Below, one piece after another: positions 1 through 8,125 of a stretch of DNA of 34,102 nt. This DNA is from Pseudomonas sp. R37(2017) (lineage in GTDB: Bacteria > Pseudomonadota > Gammaproteobacteria > Pseudomonadales > Pseudomonadaceae), in the NCBI RefSeq assembly GCF_002113375.1, contig NZ_NEHO01000029.1, positions 1 through 34,102 on the forward strand, in the 5' to 3' direction. Position numbers and translations under genes: made by a program. The notes beneath the pieces are model-generated. The model ran no database searches. It worked only from the letters and a program-made list of their open reading frames with translations, and had not been told where the DNA came from. Numbering within the stretch: the stretch's first letter is position 1; the number at the start of each line of letters is the position of its first letter.

Positions 1-140
1 TGCGCCTGCATGACGCGCTTGCTGGTGTAGTTCTCCGACGCGATCAGCTCGATGTGATCTTCCTGACGTTGCTCTTCGGCATTCATCGCCGCCAGCAGTT
101 CGTCGTCATAGCCTTTGATCTGGTCGTGCTTGCTGAACAT
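1..140 (-). CDS. glyA: Serine hydroxymethyltransferase, N-terminal fragment (cut by window edge)
   Basis: Only the first 46 codons lie in the window; the gene runs off its left edge. The reverse strand reads MFSKHDQIKGYDDELLAAMN, and further on has ELIASENYTSKRVMQAQ, which is the conserved N-terminus of serine hydroxymethyltransferase, including the IASEN motif. The enzyme is cytoplasmic and PLP-dependent, and interconverts serine and glycine using tetrahydrofolate. The ATG at 138-140 is preceded by AAGGA about 8 bases upstream. The gene begins 30 bases after the gcvH stop on the same strand, so the two are very probably cotranscribed. In P. aeruginosa the glycine operon is gcvH2-gcvP2-glyA2-sdaA-gcvT2; here no gcvP lies between gcvH and glyA, so gcvP, if present in this operon, must lie beyond the window. 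The identity is secure; its paralog number cannot be decided. Confidence 0.93.
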   Translation of the reverse strand, partial: MFSKHDQIKGYDDELLAAMNAEEQRQEDHIELIASENYTSKRVMQA

Positions 141-170
141 GGTGTGGTCCTTGTGTGGAAGGGTTGGGCT

Positions 171-554
171 TCAAGCGTCGGCGTGTTCTGCGGTCAGGCG
201 TTCATAGGCGTCTTGATCCAGTAGATCGTTCAGCGCCTCGATGTCGACCGGCTTGAAGCGAAAGAACCAGCCTTCGCCCAAGGGGTCTTCGTTGACCAGT
301 TCCGGGGTGCTCTCCAGCGTCGTGTTGATCTCGACCACTTCGCCGTCCAGGGGCATGCCGATACTGCTGGCGGCCTTCACCGATTCCAGTACCGACACTT
401 CAGCGCCTGCATCGAAGGCGCCCAGTTCAGGCACCTGGACAAACACCACATCCCCCAGCGCCTGCTGGGCAAACGCCGTGATGCCGACGGTGACCAGGCC
501 ATTACTCTCAAGGCGCAACCATTCGTGTTCGACGGTGAAACGCAATTCGCTCAT
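171..554 (-). CDS. gcvH: Glycine cleavage system H protein
   Basis: 127 residues, the usual H-protein length. H protein carries the lipoyl arm that shuttles the aminomethyl group from P protein (GcvP) to T protein (GcvT) during glycine oxidation in the cytoplasm. The lipoyl-attachment motif is clear: ESVKAASSI with the modified lysine at residue 60. The conserved N-terminal HEWLR (residues 10-14) and GITAFAQQALGD are also present. It is the first gene of a minus-strand operon continuing into glyA. A sigma-54 type promoter lies about 60 bases upstream (615-630), and the sigma-54 activator GcsR is encoded just beyond. The arrangement matches the glycine-inducible second gcv locus of P. aeruginosa (gcvH2), so this is probably the inducible catabolic copy; that paralog assignment is inferred from context. 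Confidence 0.96.
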   Translation of the reverse strand: MSELRFTVEHEWLRLESNGLVTVGITAFAQQALGDVVFVQVPELGAFDAGAEVSVLESVKAASSIGMPLDGEVVEINTTLESTPELVNEDPLGEGWFFRFKPVDIEALNDLLDQDAYERLTAEHADA

Positions 555-614
555 ATCAACTCCTTATTGTTTTAAGGCTCGTGGCGGGGCGACGAGCGGG
601 GTTGCAGGAGTGAT

Positions 615-630
615 AGCAAGGGTGGTGCCA
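615..630 (-). promoter_or_regulatory. Sigma-54 (-24/-12) promoter for gcvH operon
   Basis: On the minus strand the sequence reads TGGCACcacccTTGCT, which matches the sigma-54 consensus TGGCAC-N5-TTGC exactly. It lies upstream of the gcvH ATG (554) and points towards it, giving a predicted start site near 603 and a leader of about 50 bases. The adjacent gene encodes a sigma-54 activator with an intact GAFTGA motif, so promoter and activator fit each other. Confidence 0.88.
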
Positions 631-694
631 AGGTTGATTAGTTGTTGTAAATCAATGGTTTGAGATGTGTTTGTGACATTGCTGGCAGTCCGTT

Positions 695-712
695 TGTATT
701 GAAATCAATACA
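695..712. promoter_or_regulatory. 18-bp palindrome, candidate GcsR/TyrR-type enhancer site
   Basis: TGTATTGAAATCAATACA is two 8-base arms, perfectly complementary, around a central AA. It has the length and outer TGT...ACA of a TyrR box, and lies about 65-80 bases upstream of the -24 element of the gcvH promoter, a typical enhancer distance. P. aeruginosa GcsR, a TyrR-like regulator, binds tandem 18-bp sites upstream of its target operon. The sequence here differs from the P. aeruginosa site as I recall it, so assignment to GcsR is inference. Confidence 0.55.
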
Positions 713-764
713 GATGCACAAGACCCTGGACGCAGGCGCCGTGATTGCTGGCATGGAAGGGGTT

Positions 765-801
765 TGTATTGAATTCGCTACGCTGTATCGATTGGCAGAC
801 A
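765..801. promoter_or_regulatory. Two tandem degenerate copies of the 18-bp site upstream of gcvH
   Basis: TGTATTGAATTCGCTACG (765-782) and TGTATCGATTGGCAGACA (784-801) each keep the left arm TGTAT[TC]GA of the palindrome at 695-712, with degraded right arms (5 and 4 of 8 bases). Their starts are 19 bases apart, close to the tandem spacing expected for cooperative TyrR/GcsR-type binding. They lie about 135-170 bases upstream of the sigma-54 promoter. Confidence 0.35.
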
Positions 802-821
802 GTGAATTCAGCGACCAGAAA

Positions 822-919
822 CCCCTGTAGGAGCGAGCAAGCTCGCGATTGCGTCGTATCAGTCAACATGAATAGAGACTGATCCACCGCAATCGCGAGC
901 ATGCTCGCTCCTACAGGGG
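822..919. repeat. REPIN 1 (inverted REP pair)
   Basis: Two inverted copies of the REP core CTGTAGGAGCGAGC...CTCGCGAT enclose a spacer of about 45 bases containing the 'ATCAGTCAACAT' type sequence. It lies between gcsR and the gcvH control region. The whole element can fold into a long imperfect hairpin. Confidence 0.93.
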
Positions 920-950
920 GGGCAGGTTGTTGGTGGGTTGTGTTCCAGCG

Positions 951-2459
<1,509 letters not shown>

Positions 2460-2527
2460 GACGGGCCTGCAAGGTTGGCGAACCGAATCAGTATGCCCGG
2501 CAAAATTCGAATTTGGCGAGCGTCACT

Positions 2528-3442
2528 TCACGGCTTGGCGGTTTTACGGGTGCTGGCGGCCAGGTCCTCGAGGAACGCCTGCAGGATCGGCGGCGGTGCC
2601 GCGCCGCGCCGGGTGATCACATCGAAGGGTGACTTCAGGCGCAGGCTCGCGGGTGCCAGTTGATGCATCTCGCCGCTCTTGAGCCACTGGCTGGCGAAGT
2701 GCTCGGGCAAAAAGCCCACATAGGCGCCGGAGATGATCAGGATGGCCGAAGCCTCGATGTTATCGACGGTGGCGGCCGCCTTGCTGACGCCCAGGTGTTC
2801 CAGGTCGTATTGCTGCATGTAGCCGCGCACGACGATCCGTCCGGCCGCGACCTCTTCGAGCAGCTCGGCGCCTTCGGCATGGCTGCCGAACAAGGGGTGG
2901 CGGCGGCCGCAATACAGTCCAAGGGCTTCCTGGTAGAGCGGTGATTGCAGCAACCCCGGCAGATGGATCGGGAAGTGCCCGATGGCCAGGTGCAGGCGAC
3001 CGTCGAGTACCCGTTCTTCGAGTTCCGCCGGGGTGCCGACGTACACGTTCAGGTGCACGTCATGGCCCCGTGAAACGAAGCGCTGGGTGGTGCGCGGAAT
3101 CGGCGAATCGGGGTCGGTGATCGTGGTGTCGATGATGCCCAGGTTGAGTTTGCCGCTGATGTGCTGCTTGAGCACGTCGGCGTCCATGCAGAAGTTTTCC
3201 ACCGCCGACAGCAGGCGCTGGGTCGCTTCATGAATCGCCACGCCTTGCTCGGTCAGGCGAAAACCGCTGCGCCCGCGCTGGCAGAGTTTGACCCCGAGCC
3301 GGGTTTCCAGGTGGGTCATCTGTTCGCTGATGGTCGACTGCCCGGCGTTGAGCGCCGCCTGCGCGGCCGAGAATCCCCCGCAGCGCACAATCGTGGCAAA
3401 CACCCTGAGCAGTTTCAGGTCGACATCGTGCAGCTGGATCAT
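2528..3442 (-). CDS. LysR-family transcriptional regulator, divergent from ureohydrolase
   Basis: 304 residues, standard LysR length. The N-terminal winged helix-turn-helix covers about residues 8-66 (FSAAQAALNAGQSTISEQMTH), followed by a type-2 periplasmic-binding-like effector domain from about 95 to 295. It is transcribed away from the ureohydrolase-ALDH-permease-GMC genes, the usual layout for a LysR protein controlling the divergent operon. A dyad containing T-N11-A lies in the shared intergenic region at 3467-3481. P. aeruginosa also pairs guanidino-acid ureohydrolases with LysR regulators (GbuR with gbuA, GpuR with gpuA), so a guanidino compound is a reasonable inducer, though this is inference. 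The stop lies 68 bases before gcsR on the same strand, but the two probably serve different pathways. Confidence 0.9.
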   Translation of the reverse strand: MIQLHDVDLKLLRVFATIVRCGGFSAAQAALNAGQSTISEQMTHLETRLGVKLCQRGRSGFRLTEQGVAIHEATQRLLSAVENFCMDADVLKQHISGKLNLGIIDTTITDPDSPIPRTTQRFVSRGHDVHLNVYVGTPAELEERVLDGRLHLAIGHFPIHLPGLLQSPLYQEALGLYCGRRHPLFGSHAEGAELLEEVAAGRIVVRGYMQQYDLEHLGVSKAAATVDNIEASAILIISGAYVGFLPEHFASQWLKSGEMHQLAPASLRLKSPFDVITRRGAAPPPILQAFLEDLAASTRKTAKP

Positions 3443-3466
3443 CTGGCACCTCCGGCATGTGGATGC

Positions 3467-3481
3467 ATCGGGAATGCCGAT
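3467..3481. promoter_or_regulatory. Candidate LysR box between LysR gene and ureohydrolase
   Basis: ATCGGGAATGCCGAT has arms ATCGG/CCGAT around GAATG and contains the T-N11-A signature (68-80). A CATAGT hexamer at 3526-3531 could be the -10 of the ureohydrolase promoter. This would start transcription near 3537 and place the dyad centre at about -63, the classic LysR recognition-site position. No good -35 is visible, as is common for LysR-activated promoters. Confidence 0.45.
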
Positions 3482-3594
3482 ATGAGTATCTGATGTTTAG
3501 CATTTTTTCCACGAAAACCTGCGCCCATAGTCTCTCCAACGGCGGTCGCCTTGCAGTTCCGCCAAGCCGATAACAAGAAGTGGAGAGGCTAGAA

Positions 3595-4596
3595 ATGTCG
3601 AACAACGGTTATGAATCCGGTCGCCTGAACCTGCCATTCGTAGGTCACTGCACCTTTGGCAAATCCCCGGTGTGCACCGATTGGGACGCGCTGGACGCCG
3701 ACGTCGCGGTGCTCGGCGTGCCCAATGACATGGGCACCCAGTGGCGCTCCGGCGCACGCTTCGGACCTCGCGGGATTCGTGAAGCATCGACGCTGTTTTC
3801 CTTCGGCCACGCCGGCGCCTACGACCACGAAGATGACGTGATGTACCTCACCGCATCGGACGTGCGCATGGTCGACGTCGGTGATGCCGACATCGTCCAC
3901 ACCGACATGGACGCCAGCAACAAGAACACCGAATACGCCGTGCGCAAGATCCTCGATGCCGGCGTGATGCCGGTGGTGCTCGGCGGCGATCATTCGGTAC
4001 ACGCTCCGGTGATCAAGGCCTTCGAAGGCCGCGGTCCGATCCACATCATTCACTTCGATGCGCACCTGGATTTCGTCGACGAACGTCACGGTGTTCGCTA
4101 CGGCCACGGCAACCCGCTGCGCCGCGCCTCGGAAATGAACCACATCGCCGGCATGACCCAGATGGGCATCCGCAACGTGTCATCGTCCAACCGCGACGAC
4201 TACGAAGCGGCTCACGAAGCTGGCTCGAAAATCCTCTCGGTGCGCGATGTGCGTCGCCTCGGCGTCGAGGGTGTACTGGCGCTGATCCCGCAGAACATCA
4301 ACTACTACATCACCATCGACATCGACGGTTTCGACCCGTCCATCGCCCCCGGCACCGGCACCCCGAGCCACGGCGGCTTCCTCTACTACGAAGTGCTGGA
4401 AATCATCCAGGCCCTGGCCAAGCGCAGCAAGGGCAACATCGTCGGCATGGACCTGGTGGAAGTGGCACCGGTCTACGACCCGACCGGCATGACCTCGATC
4501 CTGGCCGCGCAACTGCTGCTCAACAGCATCGGTTTCATCTTCCACGAAAGGGGCAAGGTGCGGGCCGCCGCCGAGAGCGAAGCGACGCTGGCTTAA
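3595..4596 (+). CDS. Ureohydrolase (agmatinase / guanidino-acid hydrolase family)
   Basis: 333 residues of the arginase-agmatinase fold, which uses two Mn2+ ions to hydrolyse guanidino groups to urea and an amine. Metal-binding signatures are intact: GGDHSV near 130, HFDAHLD near 152-158 and DIDGFDPS near 243-250. The ATG at 3595 follows a GGAGAGG-like ribosome site; an in-frame GTG at 3580 is less likely. This is the first gene of a group with aldehyde dehydrogenase, NCS1 permease and GMC oxidoreductase, and a divergent LysR gene. The family includes agmatinase, guanidinobutyrase (GbuA), guanidinopropionase (GpuA) and proclavaminate hydrolase, and sequence reading alone does not settle the substrate. 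The oxidising neighbours favour a guanidino acid produced from an alcohol or aldehyde (for example 4-guanidinobutyrate, giving GABA and urea). It may be deposited as agmatinase (speB). Confidence 0.92.
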   Translation: MSNNGYESGRLNLPFVGHCTFGKSPVCTDWDALDADVAVLGVPNDMGTQWRSGARFGPRGIREASTLFSFGHAGAYDHEDDVMYLTASDVRMVDVGDADIVHTDMDASNKNTEYAVRKILDAGVMPVVLGGDHSVHAPVIKAFEGRGPIHIIHFDAHLDFVDERHGVRYGHGNPLRRASEMNHIAGMTQMGIRNVSSSNRDDYEAAHEAGSKILSVRDVRRLGVEGVLALIPQNINYYITIDIDGFDPSIAPGTGTPSHGGFLYYEVLEIIQALAKRSKGNIVGMDLVEVAPVYDPTGMTSILAAQLLLNSIGFIFHERGKVRAAAESEATLA

Positions 4597-4626
4597 GAGC
4601 CGAGCCTGAACATCGAAACCACATAC

Positions 4627-4649
4627 CCCGGCAGTGCCTGACTGCCGGG
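4627..4649 (+). promoter_or_regulatory. Intergenic RNA hairpin between ureohydrolase and ALDH
   Basis: CCCGGCAGT and ACTGCCGGG form a perfect 9-bp stem with a 5-base loop, between the ureohydrolase stop (4596) and the ALDH start (4664). No T-run follows, so it is not a classical terminator. It may tune or stabilise the transcript; its role is unknown. Confidence 0.55.
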
Positions 4650-4663
4650 CAGAGAGAATAAAA

Positions 4664-6175
4664 ATGGACACGATCGTCAAAAGCTACCTGCAAAAATTCG
4701 GCGTCAGCGAGGCCACCCAGACCTTCCTCGGCAAGGTCCAGAAGATGTTCATCGGTGGCGCCTGGGTCGACTCCGGCAACGGCGAAACCTCCGATGTCAT
4801 CGAGCCCTCGACCGAAGGCCTGATCACCCGTATTCCCATGGGCACCACCGACGACTTGGACCGCGCGGTGCAAGCCGCCCGCGCCCAGTTCGATGGCGGC
4901 GCCTGGCGTCAGGCCAAGCCGGCCGAACGCGAACGCCTGATGCAACGCCTGGCCGACCTGATCGAACAGAACGCCGCTGAACTGGCGGAAATCGAATCCA
5001 TCGACATGGGCAAATCGGTCGCCTTCGCCAGGGACGTGGACATCCAGGGCACCGTCGATACCCTGCGTTACTTCGCCGGCTGGGCCACCAAGCTGCACGG
5101 TCGTACCGTCGAACCCTCGCTGCCGGGCAACTACCTGGCCTATACCCGCAAGGAAGCGGTAGGCGTGGTCGGCGCCATCGTGCCGTGGAACTTCCCGCTG
5201 CAAACCATGGCCTGGAAGCTCGGCGCGGCGCTGGCGACCGGTTGCACGGTGGTGGTCAAGCCTGCCGAACTGACTTCCTTGTCGGCGCTGCGTTTCGCCG
5301 AGCTGGTGCAGGAAGCGGGTATCCCTGACGGCGTGATCAACATCGTCACCGGGCGCGGTAGCGTGGTCGGTGCGGCCATGGCTACCCACCCCGGCATCGA
5401 CAAACTGACCTTCACCGGATCGACCCCGGTCGGCCAGACTGTCGGCCGCGCTGCGCTGGATGACATGAAGCGCCTGACCCTCGAACTCGGTGGCAAATCA
5501 CCGGTCATCGTCTGCGCCGACGCCGACATCCCGGCCGCCGCCCAAGCGGTCGCCAACGGTGTGTTTTTCAACTCCGGACAGGTATGCGACGCCGGTACAC
5601 GGGCCTATATTCATAGCAGCGTCTACGACGAATTCCTGCGTGAACTGATCGCCTACACACGCACCCTGAAAATGGCCCCGGGCCTGGACCCGGACTGCTT
5701 CATCGGCCCGCTGGTCTCGGCCCTGCAAAAGCAGCGCGTGACCGAGTACATCGAAACCGGCAAGGCCGAAGGCGCCGAACTGGTCTACGGCGGCCAACCG
5801 GTCGATGGGCCGGGCTTTTTCGTCGAGCCGACCATCTTCGCCCACTGCCGCAACGACATGCGCATTGTCCAGGAAGAGATCTTCGGCCCGGTGCTGGTCA
5901 CCGCACCCTTCGACGATGAAGAAGACGCACTGGCCCTGGCCAACGACTCGCCTTACGGACTGGCGGCGGCGCTCTATTCCAACGACCTGGGCAAGGTGCA
6001 CAGCCTGATTCCACGCTTGAAAGCAGGCTCGGTCTACGTCAACGCCCACGGCACCCTCGACCCGTCGATGCCGTTCGGTGGCTACAAACAGTCCGGATTC
6101 GGCAAGGACCTGGGCGCCGAGCAGCTCGACTACCTGCTCGAAACCAAGGCGGTGTGGATCACGCTGCCGGGCTGA
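4664..6175 (+). CDS. NAD(P)+-dependent aldehyde dehydrogenase
   Basis: 503 residues, a full-length aldehyde dehydrogenase. Visible signatures are PWNF at 174-177 (cofactor and oxyanion region), LELGGKSP with the general-base glutamate at 274, FFNSGQVC with the catalytic cysteine at 308, and EEIFGPV in the C-terminal part. The ATG at 4664 follows AGAGAG; an upstream in-frame start at 4634 falls inside the intergenic hairpin and is unlikely. It oxidises an aldehyde to the acid in the cytoplasm. Beside a ureohydrolase and a GMC alcohol dehydrogenase it plausibly forms the middle step alcohol to aldehyde to acid, for example guanidinobutyraldehyde to guanidinobutyrate (the KauB-type reaction), or betaine-aldehyde-like chemistry. 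The substrate is inferred. Confidence 0.92.
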   Translation: MDTIVKSYLQKFGVSEATQTFLGKVQKMFIGGAWVDSGNGETSDVIEPSTEGLITRIPMGTTDDLDRAVQAARAQFDGGAWRQAKPAERERLMQRLADLIEQNAAELAEIESIDMGKSVAFARDVDIQGTVDTLRYFAGWATKLHGRTVEPSLPGNYLAYTRKEAVGVVGAIVPWNFPLQTMAWKLGAALATGCTVVVKPAELTSLSALRFAELVQEAGIPDGVINIVTGRGSVVGAAMATHPGIDKLTFTGSTPVGQTVGRAALDDMKRLTLELGGKSPVIVCADADIPAAAQAVANGVFFNSGQVCDAGTRAYIHSSVYDEFLRELIAYTRTLKMAPGLDPDCFIGPLVSALQKQRVTEYIETGKAEGAELVYGGQPVDGPGFFVEPTIFAHCRNDMRIVQEEIFGPVLVTAPFDDEEDALALANDSPYGLAAALYSNDLGKVHSLIPRLKAGSVYVNAHGTLDPSMPFGGYKQSGFGKDLGAEQLDYLLETKAVWITLPG

Positions 6176-6180
6176 CACGC

Positions 6181-6285
6181 CCCCTGTAGGAGCGAGCATG
6201 CTCGCGATGGTCGTTAACGATTACGCATGCTTGCTGGTTAAACGCGGTGGTTTTGAGTCCTTCGCGAGCATGCTCGCTCCTACAG
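6181..6285. repeat. REPIN 2
   Basis: Inverted REP pair starting only 5 bases after the aldehyde dehydrogenase stop codon. The spacer carries the 'GTCGTTAACGATTACGC' type sequence. Together with REPIN 3 it separates the dehydrogenase from the permease gene. Confidence 0.93.
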
Positions 6286-6334
6286 TCCGGTACGGTTTCA
6301 GTAAAAACGCCAGGTAGGCACGAGTGAACTCAAT

Positions 6335-6428
6335 CCTTGTAGGAGCGAGCATGCTCGCGACAGCGGTGGGTCAGGCACACAGATGTCGAATGTGCAGCCC
6401 CCATCGCGAGCATGCTCGCTCCTACAGG
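6335..6428. repeat. REPIN 3
   Basis: Second inverted REP pair, 49 bases after REPIN 2. The left arm is TTGTAGGAGCGAGC..., the right arm GCGAGCATGCTCGCTCCTACAGG. The rest of the gap to the permease (6429-6550) shows no convincing promoter; an isolated TTGACA near 6458 has no matching -10. Confidence 0.92.
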
Positions 6429-6550
6429 TTCAGCGCCATTTTCACCATCGGCGCCATTGACAATCAGGAACGGCAAGGAGGCTTCCGGGAGTCGTTCACC
6501 CGAAAGAATGCGGTTATCTCGTCATGATCTTCCAACAATAAGAGTCCATC

Positions 6551-8125
6551 ATGAACACTAACGCCAAGTCCGCCCCGAGCGTGTCCAGCCTCGACGAAAA
6601 ATCCGTCGTCGAGGGGCATTCGATTGACTTCATCCCCGAGAACGAGCGCACCGACAAACTGTCGAGCCAGGGCCCGTTCTGGTTCCTCGGCAATTTCACC
6701 TTCTTCACCATGACCATCGGCTTCGTCGGCCCGAGCGTCGGCCTGACCGCGCTGTGGACCACGCTCGCCGGCACGCTGGGCATCATGTTCGGCACGCTGT
6801 TCATGGCGTTCCACGGTTCGCAAGGCCCGCACCTTGGCCTGCCGCAGATGATCCAGTCCCGTGCCCAGTTCGGTTATCGCGGGGTGATCCTGGTGCTGTT
6901 GGCGACGCTGTTCGTGTTCGCCGGCTTCAACATCGTCAACCTGGTGCTGATGATGCAGGGGTTGCACACGCTGTTCGGCTTCAGCCCCACGGTGATCGCG
7001 GTGGCGGTGACCATTCCGGCGGCGGTGCTGGCGATCCTCGGTCACGACTGGATGCACCGTGCCTTCAAATGGGCGTTGTACCTGTCGTTGCCGCTGTACG
7101 GCGTGGTGACGCTCGCGGTGTTGATGGGCTGGGTGCCGGATGCGGTGCTGCCGGCACTCGCGGAAGGCGAAGTGGCCCGGGAGCCCCTGGGTTTCAACTG
7201 GACCGGTTTCATCGCGCAGTTCGCGGCGGCGGCCAGCTATAACATCGCGTATGCCCCGTACGTGTCGGACTATTCGCGCTACCTGCCGAAAAACACCTCC
7301 AGCGGCAAGTTGATCGCGGTGGTGTTCCTCGGAGCGTCGCTGTCCGGTGCGTGGATGATTTCCGTGGGTGGCTGGCTGGCCGATCACCTGCATTCCACTG
7401 ACGTGCTGGTGGCCCTCGGGCAAGTCGGCAATACCGTGTCGCCGTTGATGGGCACGGCGGTGGTCGTCGTCACCATCCTGGCGTTCCTGCCGGTGATCGC
7501 GATGAACATCTACAGCGCCAAGCTGACCACGCTGACCTGCGTCGATTCGATCAAGCACATCGAGCCAACGCGCAAGGCGCGCATCCTGGCCATCGGCTTC
7601 GTGATCCTGCTGCAACTGGGCGTGGCCCTGAGCATCCAGAGTTCCGGCAAAGGCCTGTCGGTGCTGGGGATCTACCTGGTGGTGATGCTGTACTTCCTGG
7701 TGCCCTGGACCTCGGTCAACCTCACGGACTACTTCTTCGTGCGCAAGGGCCGCTACGCCATCCCGCACTTCTTCATGCCCCACGGCAACATCTATGGCAA
7801 CTGGGGGCTGCGGGGTATCGCCGCCTATGCCATCGGTTTTATCTCGATGATCCCGTTCTTCTACATCTTCGACGGCGTTGAACAGCGCGAGGTGTATGTC
7901 GGCCCGCTCGCCAAGGCACTGGGCAGCATCGACATCGCCTGGCTGGTCGGGCTGATCGTGTCGGGTGTGGCGTACTACTGGCTGAGCCGCTCGATCGATC
8001 TGAAACGCGAAGAAACGGTGATCCAGCAGATCGAGAAAAACTCCCCGCAATACACCACCGGCGACTCGCTGACCCACAAACAGCAGCCAGTGCCGGTATT
8101 CACTGAATCGACGGTCGGGAGATGA
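6551..8125 (+). CDS. NCS1-family permease (cytosine/purine/allantoin type)
   Basis: 524 residues with about twelve hydrophobic membrane segments, in line with the NCS1 family of cation-coupled importers for nucleobases, allantoin, hydantoins and related small nitrogen compounds. The N-terminal region has the family's GPFWFLGNFTFFT entry into helix 1. The diagnostic SYNIAYAPYVSDYSRYLP motif is in the middle of the protein. It is an inner-membrane protein. Its last four bases (ATGA, 8122-8125) overlap the start of the GMC oxidoreductase, so the two are translationally coupled and probably act on the same substrate. The ribosome site is weak. The substrate is not determined; in this context a guanidino or amino alcohol is possible, but family knowledge would suggest a cytosine- or purine-like solute. 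Confidence 0.9.
   Translation: MNTNAKSAPSVSSLDEKSVVEGHSIDFIPENERTDKLSSQGPFWFLGNFTFFTMTIGFVGPSVGLTALWTTLAGTLGIMFGTLFMAFHGSQGPHLGLPQMIQSRAQFGYRGVILVLLATLFVFAGFNIVNLVLMMQGLHTLFGFSPTVIAVAVTIPAAVLAILGHDWMHRAFKWALYLSLPLYGVVTLAVLMGWVPDAVLPALAEGEVAREPLGFNWTGFIAQFAAAASYNIAYAPYVSDYSRYLPKNTSSGKLIAVVFLGASLSGAWMISVGGWLADHLHSTDVLVALGQVGNTVSPLMGTAVVVVTILAFLPVIAMNIYSAKLTTLTCVDSIKHIEPTRKARILAIGFVILLQLGVALSIQSSGKGLSVLGIYLVVMLYFLVPWTSVNLTDYFFVRKGRYAIPHFFMPHGNIYGNWGLRGIAAYAIGFISMIPFFYIFDGVEQREVYVGPLAKALGSIDIAWLVGLIVSGVAYYWLSRSIDLKREETVIQQIEKNSPQYTTGDSLTHKQQPVPVFTESTVGR

Noticed and set aside
4634..4663. Ten-residue N-terminal extension of the aldehyde dehydrogenase
   Set aside because: It runs through the intergenic hairpin and lacks a ribosome site; the ATG at 4664 is preceded by AGAGAG.
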